This document shows, in pieces, positions 11,260-20,689 of a stretch of DNA of 64,000 bases. Where the stretch lies: the NCBI GenBank assembly GCA_035048485.1, contig CM068590.1, forward strand, positions 5,642,093-5,706,092, in the 5' to 3' direction. The position numbers and the translations under genes are program-made. Numbering within the stretch: position 1 is the stretch's first letter; each line of letters opens with the position of its first letter. The stretch comes from Pteria penguin (lineage: Eukaryota; Mollusca; Bivalvia; Pterioida; Pteriidae). The notes below the pieces were generated by a model, which was given only the letters and a program-made list of their open reading frames with translations, made no database searches and had not been told where the DNA came from.

Positions 11260-12170
11260 TGTTTATTTTACTTCATTTTAGTTTTATTTTTCAATGTCTT
11301 TTTCATTTGTGTGAGTTTTTATGAAGAGAATTTGGCAGTTTCTTTTAATTCAAATATAACGCTAATACATTGCCCTCAGGACTATCAGTTATGTACACCA
11401 ACACTAAGCGCTTTTACCAGGAGAAACTTTTTTGCTTTATAATTTTGCCGCTTAATAAAAGCCAAACTTCAGGATATACATGATTGTTGCGATTGGATAT
11501 TTCTTGTGAATTATTATTTGACGGACTTCCCAAAGGGATGATATCGAGGAAACAGTAGTAAACACATAACATATTTCAGTATTAATCATCCCCGAAAGAT
11601 ATGGAGTTTTTTTTTTTTTTTGTTTTTTTTTTTGCTGCAAATTAAGAACACTGGCAGAATAGAAAACTTTGAACGATTTAAGATTCTCATATTGTTAAAT
11701 GTTCTTCAGCCTCTTTTTATAGATTGTTTCAGAACAAAGCAGTATTGTAACAAGTTCGACTCTTTTATATATATAGTCTATAGAATAAAAACTTAAAATG
11801 GAAAATGAATTGACCGTTCCAAGAAAACTAACATATTATTGACTGGATCAATTTTCATTTCATTATCAAAACAACTCTTCTATAGTATCTAAATATACAA
11901 GTGAAGACAAACCGCTTATCTCTAATGGTGTATAATGAATTTGTTATAAAAATAAACTGTTTTAATTGGAATGGATTACGTCATACATCTCCATTTTAAC
12001 AAAAGTTATTATTCACCAAATTCCGTTATCCATTAAAAAGGAGATCGCCAATATACCGAATAACTGCAGTTGATAATGTAAGATGTGAACATGGAGTTCT
12101 CACTGGTAAATTCTGTTTTGATGAATATTTTAACCTAATTTTAACGGATCAACTCTACAAATTGATTCAA
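11260..12170. other. Intergenic AT-rich region between lectin copies
   Basis: No gene was recognised. It holds T-runs (11608-11633) and AT-rich unique-looking sequence. It should contain the promoter and 5' UTR of lectin copy 2 just upstream of 12172. Confidence 0.4.
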
Positions 12171-12171
12171 G

Positions 12172-15100
12172 ATGTGGTACCAAAAGATTCGAGTGTTTGC
12201 GATAGTGTGCACTTGTTTGTTCAGTTGTGGAAGAAGTACTGGTAAGACGAATTTATTGCTATTTTTTTCTAGGAATAGGTAACCAAGGAATGGGATTTGT
12301 ATGTATCATTATTTAGATAAAGTTTTCTAATCTTGCTTCGTTTAGTTGCTTGACATTTTCTCATATTAATTAATTTTTCTCTCTTGAAATGATATCAAAA
12401 TAAAATTTTAAAATCCCATGATTTCATTGCACGATTCAAAATATCAGATGTTAATATGATGAAACGTCTAGCTTTTTACATCTGAATGTAGATAAGAAAT
12501 TCTGTGTAGTGTTTAATCCTCACACTAAAATCGTTTAAGATCATTTCTTTGGACTTTTCATGTGAATAATAAGGCAAATCAGAATTTAGATTCTACATAA
12601 AAAGAGAAGACGTATATAACGTTTTTACAATTTTTTTTTTGTGTTTCCGTGATATAATGATTAATAAACATATAAAATTTCCCACAAATCTTTTCTGATG
12701 TATTATACATGGATCTGTGTTAGTCTTACACAGTATCAAAACCATCTATTTTATTTCAGAACAATATGGTTTGGTGCTTGTGGATTTTGCAAAGACTTAC
12801 AACAATGCCAAAGCATTCTGTCAAAGATTTGGCTATACACTGGTTAGAATAAACAACGCCCAAATTTTTGACGAAGTAAAACAGAGATCTCCCAGGTAAT
12901 GCTGTGTTATTGTATTGCAGTGATTAAGACATGATACCTTTTTGTACTTACATCTCTGGTATTTCTAGCCTAAGCATTAGGTTAAACATGTTCCTCTTGA
13001 TCACAATAGGTATATTGTCAAATGAACACTGATCATGCGCTTTATTTTGATTTAATATTCGACAATCGTGTACGATTTCTTGAAGTACATGTTTTTATTC
13101 AGAATTGCGCTGCATTTATTTTTGTGTTCATTTTCAGCATTAGATTTTGGATAGGAATGCGTCTTGATACCTCTCAACTACCAAACTATACTTATGTTTA
13201 TGAAACAATGGAACTAGCAAATTTCACAGCATGGGCAGACACTGAACCAAATTTCCAGTACACTGATCAATGCGTGCGGGTCGAAGAAGGATACTTCAGA
13301 ACGACAGAATGCGAGAAAGAAAATTTCTTCATTTGTCAAAGTATAAAATCAGATAAGAAGTATTAATATGATAGATTTAAAAGGTCGTACTGGTGCTACG
13401 ACCTATTTTAGAATTATGTGCGTATTAAGATTGTCTTCGTTAATATACTCTCATTCACGCCTACAGTGAGGTGCAGTCCTAACAACATTATGTTAACGTC
13501 CCGTTAAGGTGAAGTCTGCTTTCCTCGTGCGCCCAGGACTGCTGAGCACACGCGTTTGCGTTAACCCAGAGTTCCTCGTGAACTTAATTTCGAGACCGCG
13601 TTAACGCGCTTGGCTGCTGCGTGAACGTGCTAGACAGCCACGTTCGCTTGCTTACAACTTAAAACTTACATTAAGATGTTCATTGAGAAGGATTTGAAGG
13701 GGAATTGATATATACATTGTATATTTGAATATAAAAACGTACTACTGTGTGTTTGTAAGTAAATATTTAGAATTAAATAAAACGCATACGAGTTACGGTA
13801 TGAATTTTTGAAATATTGAATACAATTTCCGAACATTGCATATAATGAAATTTATTCTAATTCTTGGATAATAATATTAATACTACTACTGCTACTGCTA
13901 TTAATAAATATAGTAATAAAAAAATAATAATGATAATAATCATGATATTAATATATTATGAAAAAAGCTAAATTAAACTAAAACAATAATATATACAGAA
14001 ATAAAAATAAATACATAAATCAATTATAAATAAATAAATAAGAAATAAAAACATTTCATTGATTAAAATATATAAATAAAATAGAATTAGAATACCTAAG
14101 TGCATAATAATAATGCCGTAATTTCCATTATTGTATTACATATGAACCCCTTAATGCGGGGTGTCATTTTAACATTACATTTAATATACGTATATATGGC
14201 GACATTTGCGGTTATTTAATTAGATCCCTTTTATTTACTCCATCCGTACCACTGCACAGAGAATTACAAATGTAGGCATGTGAACGCGCGACTGGACCGA
14301 GCGCATGCGGGAAAAAATCGCGTTAACACAGGGAGCGCACGCGCGTCCAGTCGAGCAGTCCTAGCACGTGTGCTAAAGCATTCATCGTTACTGCTTTTTG
14401 CGTTAACGTGCATGTTATTTTAGGACTGCAACCATCTGTATATTATACTTTATTCCTTGATGTCATAATCTATAGATAATATAATATTTATAATAATTAT
14501 TTTCCATGCTCCTCTGAAGTACGCGGTTTCTCTTATGATGCATGAACACCTACCATACGTTGTCGTTTGTTGCGTATAAAAAATCTCATATGAATCTCTG
14601 TTTCAAACAAAATTTCAGAAAATAAGGTTTTTAAAGTTTTAATACCAATCCTATTTAATCACTATTAGACATTTAGATACATTTGGACAATTATCGGAGA
14701 TCGGGTCACTTAAAAACTGTGGAGCAGTTGTCTATCTAGTCATAACGCCACAACTACCGGTGGTGTAATGGCATAGAAAATCTTATCTATGAAATCTAGC
14801 TTTTGTCTCCCATATCAAGATGTCAGAAAAAATGCCATTAGTGTGTAAAATAATTAATGAAGTAGAATTCCGACATCTATAACTTAAATATCATGGAAAA
14901 AGTGTACTATTTTTCATTTGGCATGTATCTCTTCCGTCTTTAAAGTTTAAGTACAGAAGAGGTTATATAATAACGTAATGATTTTGATTTTATTGTAAGG
15001 TTTTGTTTTGTTTTTTTGGGGGCGGGGGGGGGGGTTGTTTCTTTTTTTTTGGGGGGGGGGGGGGGTTGTGTATTGTTGGGGCGGTGTACTTATAAATAGA

Positions 15101-17660
15101 CGATCTTCATATTTTACATGATATAAGCAGCCATGACCTGACATGCAACTCTTTGCCGGGATTTTTATTTTGACGTTATTGCTTAACTTGTGACGTCACT
15201 ATCTACTTTACGTCAAAATGAAAACTCCGACAAAAAGTAACATGTCGGGTCATGGCCGCTTATATCATGTAAAATCTATTAAAAAGAAGCTCTGAAAGGA
15301 CAAAAGTCGATTCAACTGTTTCATGTTTGTTAGGTATATGAATTGCCAGTCAAATATACAAGGAACTTTCACTTCTGTTTTCCAGTCAAGAAAGTTCCGC
15401 CTTTTTGCAGTAAATTAAAATCATAACATGTCTTTCGTATCCATTCGTTTTATAGGTCCTTTAATCGATAAAAGTAATAGTAAATTCGTAAAATGTCAAG
15501 AAGTTGCTCACAATGATATAAAATAAAATACAGCATATCAATTTCAAAATGAGAAGTTTATGAAAGTTGGGTAATTTCTGTAAGGGGTGTTCTGTCATCT
15601 CTGAGTGCAAGCTACTGGGTGAGAAATTAATGTCACAAGGATACTGAAAATCATGCTCGAGATCTTATTCGGCAGATTTTACGGTCGCCATAAAGACCTT
15701 CTTTATGTACATCAGAAATCATTGTCTGAAATGTTGACCTTCTTATTGTGGTAATATGACATAACACCATGTTACATATCGTTGTCTGAAATGTTGATAT
15801 CCTTATTGTGGTAATATGACATTACACCATGTTACATATCGTTGTCTGACATGTTGATATCCTTATTGTGGTAATATGACATAACACCATGTTACATATC
15901 GTTGTCTGACATGTTGATATCCTTATTGTGGTAATATGACATAACACCATGTTACATATCGTTGTCTGACATGTTGATATCCTTATTGTGGTAATATGAC
16001 ATTACACCATGTTACATATCGTTGTCTGACATGTTGATATCCTTATTGTGGTAATACGACATAACACCATGTTACATATCGTTGTCTGACATGTTGATAT
16101 CCTTATTGTGGTAATATGACATAACACCATGTTACATATCGTTGTCTGGCATGTTGGTATCCTTATTGTGGTAATATGACATTACGTGTAACATATCGTT
16201 GTCTGACATATTTATATTCTTTCTGTGGTAATATGACATTACACAATGTATCGTAACTAAGCCGGTGTGGCCTAGTGGATAAGGTGCTCGGCTCGTGATC
16301 GAGAGGTGACGGATTCGACTCCCGCCCTGGGTTGGTTGGTTGTTTGATTGGTGTTTTACGTCGCTTTCAACAATATTTCAGTTATTCGCGACAAGGAAGC
16401 AGGAGGTTACCAACCTCTTAAACATAGTGGCGCAACCCGGGAATCGAACCCGGATCCTCGGCGCCGCAAGCCAAGCGCTTAACCACTACACCACGCCTGC
16501 CTCTCCCTCCCTGGGCACACCAGTGTTAAGTCTTTCGAATGATACAGTAAAAACCGATGTCCCGTGTCACGGTAGGCGTGGCACGTAAAAGATCCCTCAC
16601 TGCTTCGGGTGGGTCCGTTGCAAAGGTATAAATTTATATGCAATGCATCAGGCAGATGCCGTCACCATATATGTGAAATGATCGTGGAGTGACGTAAAAC
16701 AATTATCAATCAATTATTCATATCGTAACTTTTTCCCGATTTTGACTATGGTTATACAGTTACAACCTAATATGGCCACGAGATATTTCCAGCTCAAATA
16801 ATTTCAGTACCTAAATAGGATAATGTGACTTATTTTATTGTCTGCTTCATGTGCTCATATGTGTATATTTATGTATATATTTACCTCCTCGACTTGATGA
16901 AGTTAGCCGTTTTACGGACCCACCTCCCCACTCTTAGCAAGTACAGTACTTTGGTTGTTTATTTACTATTGCTCAGTACCTTAGCACTTGCTTTTCAGGG
17001 ATTCGAGACAAAAAGACCCGTGTACAGACAACAAACTCAACGACGATTTCACTACCTCCCCATTCTTCGCAAGTACAGTACTTTGGTTGTTTACTTACTA
17101 TTGCTCAGTACCTTAGCACTAGCTTTTCAGGGATTCGAGACAAAATGACCCGTGTACAGACAACAAACTCAACGACAATTTCACCACCTCCCCACTCTTC
17201 GCAAGTACAGTACTTTAGTTGTTTACTTACTATTGCTCAGTACCTTAGCACTTGCTTTTCAGGGATTCGAGACAAAATGACCCGTGTACAGACAACAAAC
17301 TCAACGACAATTTCATCAGTAACTGACCTCTCACCTATATATCATCAACGCACAACAACACATGGTATGAATACCACATCAAGCGAGGCACCACTTACAA
17401 CTCTAACTGTTGCCACGACAAAACCTATAAATGGGATAAACTTGTTATTCTTGGAACAAAGATTGAAAAATATTCGAAAACACTTAACCATCAACAAAAC
17501 ATCGCTGACAATGACCCAAATGCGATTCATTAGCGCTTCGGACGATCGTATCTCGTCCTATTCCATGGGCCTGGTGGGTGTTGCTATCATAATTATAGTC
17601 ATATCTATGCCGATTATAAGCGATGCCATGAAGATTCTTCTGTGGATAAAACAGAAATAG
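12172..17660 (+). CDS. C-type lectin, single-pass membrane protein (tandem copy 2)
   Basis: Exons 12172-12241, 12760-12895, 13138-13340 and 17263-17660 join in frame (807 nt, 268 aa) with the same intron phases (1, 2, 1) as copy 1. The signal peptide is MWYQKIRVFAIVCTCLFSC. The lectin domain shows TYNNAKAFCQRFGY, VRINN, FWIGMRLDTSQLPNYTY, NFTAWAD, EPNFQYTDQCV, TECEKENFFICQ. Here the canonical EPN triplet is kept, unlike EPD in copy 1. No WND is seen. The last exon has a Thr-rich stalk, helix LEQRLKNIRKHL, DDRISSYS and a hydrophobic segment VGVAIIIIVISMPII before a short basic tail. Two further in-frame acceptors upstream (exon starts 16999 and 17131) would lengthen the stalk by 88 or 44 residues. 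Intron 3 carries a TA-inserted transposon, a foldback element, a 60-bp tandem array and nested SINEs. Confidence 0.8.
13138..13366 (+). other. Possible alternative (soluble) 3' end of lectin copy 2 by intron retention
   Basis: Reading past the donor at 13341-13342 adds SIKSDKKY and stops at 13366, giving a lectin without membrane anchor. It mirrors the read-through of copy 1 (SKSQIKKY...). Whether it is used needs transcript data. Confidence 0.35.
13464..14438. mobile_element. Non-autonomous DNA transposon, GCAGTCCTAA family (GTTAAC-rich type)
   Basis: The left end CAGTGAGGTGCAGTCCTAA and the inverted right end TTAGGACTGCAACCATCTG are each flanked by TA. Subterminal parts are unusually GC-rich and full of GTTAAC(G) palindromes (e.g. 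13493, 13560, 13600, 14320, 14400). The centre is AT-rich (AAATAAATA runs). No transposase ORF was found. A truncated reverse copy is at 33642-34265, and a relative with the same ends is at 18873-19978. Confidence 0.75.
14990..15080. repeat. G/T homopolymer tract
   Basis: Runs of G (up to about 16) alternate with T runs. It is low complexity. Any ORF across it (reverse strand Pro/Lys-rich) is an artefact. Confidence 0.8.
15111..15275. repeat. Foldback/MITE-like inverted repeat (about 67-bp arms)
   Basis: ATTTTACATGATATAAGC at 15111 is mirrored by GCTTATATCATGTAAAAT ending at 15275. Inner parts (CATGACCTGACATG / CATGTCGGGTCATG; ATTTTGACGT / ACGTCAAAAT) also pair, leaving a loop of about 30 bp. 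There is no ORF. It is a candidate MITE. Confidence 0.75.
15700..16250. repeat. 60-bp tandem repeat, about 9 copies
   Basis: The unit starts GTTGTCTGACATGTTGATAT and contains CCTTATTGTGGTAATATGAC. Units are exactly 60 bp with few substitutions (e.g. ATAACACC/ATTACACC) until the last, shortened copies. It lies in intron 3 of lectin copy 2, upstream of the duplicated acceptors. Confidence 0.95.
16258..16720 (+). mobile_element. tRNA-derived SINE family A, interrupted by a family B SINE
   Basis: The head is GCCGGTGTGGCCTAGTGG with B box GGATTCGACTCC. The body resumes after the insertion at 16516 with GCACACCAGTG, CTTTCGAATGATACAG, CGTGGCACGTAAAAGATCC and GCATCAGGCAGATGCC, ending in an AATCAATC-type tail. 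The break falls exactly within the conserved CCCTGGGCACACC block. Confidence 0.85.
16332..16502 (-). mobile_element. tRNA-derived SINE family B nested in SINE A
   Basis: Read in reverse it starts with a tRNA-like head (GGCGTGGTGTAGTGGTTAAG, B box GGGTTCGATTCCCGG), then TTTAAGAGGTTGGTAACCTC, and ends TGTTGAAAGCGACGTAAAAC plus an AATCAAACAACCAACCA tail. It is flanked by a 13-bp target duplication CTCCC(G/T)CCCTGGG at 16319-16331 and 16503-16515. A second copy is at 52567-52735. Confidence 0.88.
16909..17315 (+). repeat. 132-bp tandem triplication covering the last intron-exon junction of lectin copy 2
   Basis: Three copies (starting about 16921, 17053 and 17185) each contain CACCTCCCCACTCTT, a possible branch-site region TTTACTTACTATTGCTCAG, the acceptor GCTTTTCAG|GG and the exon start encoding IRDK(M/K)TRVQTTNSTTIS. 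The acceptors precede 16999, 17131 and 17263. The unit is 44 codons and remains open in frame when an upstream acceptor is used. The start of the unit resembles part of repeat X (CGG(A/G)CCCACCT(C/T)CCCACTC). Confidence 0.85.
17263..17660 (+). CDS. Last exon of lectin copy 2 (shortest acceptor choice)
   Basis: The first two bases GG complete a phase-1 codon from the donor at 13340. It then reads IRDKMTRVQTTNSTTISSV and a Thr-rich stalk, a helix LEQRLKNIRKHL with sequon-rich context, DDRISSYS, the membrane segment and IKQK stop. Homologous to 10267-10655. If the acceptor before 16999 or 17131 is used, the added sequence (PPHSSQVQYF...CLLTIAQYLST) is Ser/Leu-rich rather than mucin-like. Confidence 0.75.
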
Positions 17661-17699
17661 AGTTAAAAGGCTTATGACATGGTGCAGTGAATCCTTCTC

Positions 17700-18735
17700 G
17701 ATCTTCTCCTGATTTTATATAATGCATTAGGCAGCATCGGACAATTAAAGACTTTCCGTTCAGATTTGTGTCATGAAACTATTATGTCCCAATACAAGAA
17801 TTGACAATTCCAAGAAGAAAGGGTTTTCCGAATAATACCCCTACATCCTTTAATTATGTGTATATATGTGAGCATAAATAACAATATTTGTTTTTGTTAA
17901 TGATACAAATATGATTTAATTTTCTACTTCATTTACGTAGAAGTCAACTCTCTGTAGAATTAGTGAATTTTCGTCGTAATTTGTAAGACTATCAAAATTA
18001 TTTCATGTTTTATTTGCGTTTGTAAATATTGCAAAACACTGAGCATTCAGCATCCTCAGCGGCAGGACTCTTACTCAATCCTGACTTTCGCAAATGTCCT
18101 TACTGAAACCACCGCCACCGAATTGCATAGTTGTTTCCGGAACTTTAAATATCGACTTCATACTTTATAGCGTTAACCAAACGTTTGTGTTTATTTACGT
18201 ATCTTGCTACCTATTAAAAGGCATCTTTCATTAATTAACAATCACTGGATTATTTTTAAATCCATCTCTGTTACATGTGTCGATTTTCCGAATTATGTTT
18301 CAGAAGCATTTTTCTGGCGTTCACTTTATCTAACATTTGCATAGCTCTCACTCTGAAAATCAAGAATAAAATACAGAGAAAAAATAACGGTTAAATATTC
18401 AGTAAAAGAAAACAATCAAACGTTTTCACACCGAAAGGTCAAATGCAAAGATATCCCAAAATTTTCATCTTTTTAAATTGTAACTATTTGTCTCTCCGAT
18501 CCTAGAGTACTTACTGTATAATGGACACTGAATAGAAACCTGGAAACACTCATTAACTTTTAAAGTCAAGGTAACGATCTATCTGTCTCGGACTGTGACG
18601 TCATTTCAGAATGTTTTCATAACAAATATAATTGGGAGATTTCCAGACATGTGTCCCAGAAGAGCAGGAATAAAATTAAATTACCAGGAATTTAACGCGA
18701 CATAACGTCACTGAGGAAGTTCTACGGTCTTTACG
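17700..18735. other. Intergenic region with no recognised gene
   Basis: AT-rich with one GC-moderate patch at about 18040-18140 (CACCGCCACCGAATTGC). There is no convincing ORF or repeat structure. It likely includes the 3' UTR of lectin copy 2. Confidence 0.4.
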
Positions 18736-18872
18736 AGACTCTTATTACTCCATATGATATCTCGTTATCCAGACTATTAAATGATATTCTGGACTGAGAC
18801 CTATTCCGATAATTTTACACAGATTTGACACCTCCTATACTAGAAGGTTACCTACTTTGACTTTTCCATATA

Positions 18873-19090
18873 CAGTTGGATGCAGTCCTAACCTTACATA
18901 AAGTGCACTTCAAGTTAACTTTATGACTGCTTTTCAAGTTTACTTGGCGACAACAGAGTAAACTTGGAATCAAGTTTAGTAGTAAACTTGATTCCAAGTT
19001 TAGTACTAAACTCAATTCCAAGTTTACTCCAAGTGCACTTCAAGTTTAGTTTACTTTCTATATACATGTGCATTTACTATATTTTGGTAT

Positions 19091-19171
<81 letters not shown>

Positions 19172-19978
19172 CACTAAAAAGGAAATTGTAACAACATTCA
19201 CTATTCATAAGTATCGACTCAACCTCAATGAAGGTTAATGCAAATCGCTCGAGAAAAAGGGGTCAATATAAAAAGCACAGGTAAGCGATAACGATACTAA
19301 AACAATTAAAAACTTGTCAAATTTTCGAAGCAATCTGCTTCCTCTTCAGGACACACAAACACTTACATCAATATATAGACACGAAAAGAAAGATAGAAAA
19401 TATATACAAAGCACTAGTCTAATAAAAACAAACAAATAAATAAATAAAATAAATAAAAATAAATAGGAATTGGCTACATAATCAGCGTTTCACTATGCGC
19501 TATGTAATAGGAAATGAGCCAAACACAAGCTAACAGCTTGCTTACAGGTCAAGTGGCGCCGCCTAAAATGTATTTGCATTGACCTACTAGAGGTAATTAG
19601 ACTAGGTGATAAGAAGTTATAGATAGAAGGACAAAGAAAATAAATAACAGAAATAAATTGGAGTGAAAAACAAATAAGTGATAAAATAAGTACCAATAAA
19701 AAAAAATACTGTCAAGATATATAATATGCAATTGTACATAATAAGATAATTATTTCTATCGTGTTATACGAAACTGGATTATTGTAATAAACAAACGTGA
19801 TAAGTAAACTTGGTGTCTTGTGATAGTAAACTTAGCTTGAAGACGGAATTACTTTAAAGTAAACTTAATATCAAGTGCACTTGATTAAACTTTATGACTG
19901 GTATTCAGGACGAAAAACTAAACTTAAAGTGCACTTGTCAAGTGCACTTGAATGTAAGGTTAGGACTGCACCCAGCTG
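18873..19978. mobile_element. Non-autonomous DNA transposon, GCAGTCCTAA family (AAGTGCACTT/TAAACTTG type), TA target
   Basis: Terminal inverted repeats run CAGTTGGATGCAGTCCTAAC plus CTTACAT at the left, with the mirror image at the right (ATGTAAGGTTAGGACTGC, ACCCAGCTG), two mismatches in about 29. TA flanks both ends. Comparison with the empty copy (CCATATATAAATAC in reverse of 40098-40120) shows precise TA duplication. Subterminal regions are dense in AAGTGCACTT and in CAAGTTTA/TAAACTTG in both orientations. An (AT)n tract at 19094-19169 is inside. No transposase was found. Confidence 0.88.
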
Positions 19979-20029
19979 TATAAATACATACGGAATTTAC
20001 ACAATTTGACTCTTTCTACTGGGTATATG

Positions 20030-20125
20030 TGACGGGTGAAGCTAGCAAGCAGGAGATGCTCACTCTTCCCGGACACCTGATCTTACTCCATTACAGGGGT
20101 TCACATATGCTCAAGTAGACATATT
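20030..20125 (+). repeat. Dispersed 'GGAGATGCTCACT' module
   Basis: AAGCAGGAGATGCTCACTCT, CGGACACCTGATC and CAGGGGTTCACATATG. It is part of repeat E and related to the satellite unit at 46.3-47.9 kb. Confidence 0.6.
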
Positions 20126-20261
20126 TTGTTATTTTCCACTTGTTTTTCATTTTCACTGATTTTGTATGTCCTCTGGTTTCACGATTTTTAGACTTGTGGT
20201 TTGGATTTATCCATCATCTTTACATTTGAAAATAAAGCAACGTCGGAATTCTGGTTAAGAT

Positions 20262-20267
20262 ATTATA

Positions 20268-20306
<39 letters not shown>

Positions 20307-20437
20307 GTTGTTGTTGTTGTTATTGTAATTATTATTATTAATATTATTATTATTATTATCATTATTATTATTATTCTTATTATTATTATTATTATTGTTG
20401 TTGTTGTTGTTATTATTGTTAATATTATTATTATTAA

Positions 20438-20468
<31 letters not shown>

Positions 20469-20512
20469 ATTATTATTATTATTATTATTATTACTATTAT
20501 TATTATATCACC
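20262..20512. repeat. (ATT)n/(GTT)n microsatellite
   Basis: About 250 bp of ATT triplets with two GTT patches. It lies just 3' of the olfactomedin gene. Confidence 0.97.
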
Positions 20513-20689
20513 ATAACAATTTTAAATATACTGTTTTGGCCTTATCTTTGTATTTGACCTTCAGCATATCATACTAGATCAAACAAGGCATAATGGGGTA
20601 GATCATTAGTATATCGTCATATAAAATGAGAAAGATGGGTATCTAATTTTAACTTACAACGATACAATATTGTAAAAACAATGATATCA

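Larger units (their letters stand above)
18740..20235. repeat. Dispersed repeat E, split by a DNA transposon
   Basis: Segments 18740-18872 and 19979-20235 together match, in reverse orientation, the uninterrupted repeat at 39865-40240: TTATTACTCCATATGATATC, GGTTACCTACTT, then TAAATACAT, AAGCAGGAGATGCTCACTC, ACACCTGATCTTACTCC, and a final GATTTATCCATCATCTTTAC. It contains the same 'GGAGATGCTCACT...CACCTG' module as other dispersed repeats here. Confidence 0.85.

Noticed and set aside
15700..16250. CRISPR-like direct repeats (60-bp and 40-bp arrays)
   Set aside because: Units are contiguous with no unique spacers, and the DNA is eukaryotic.
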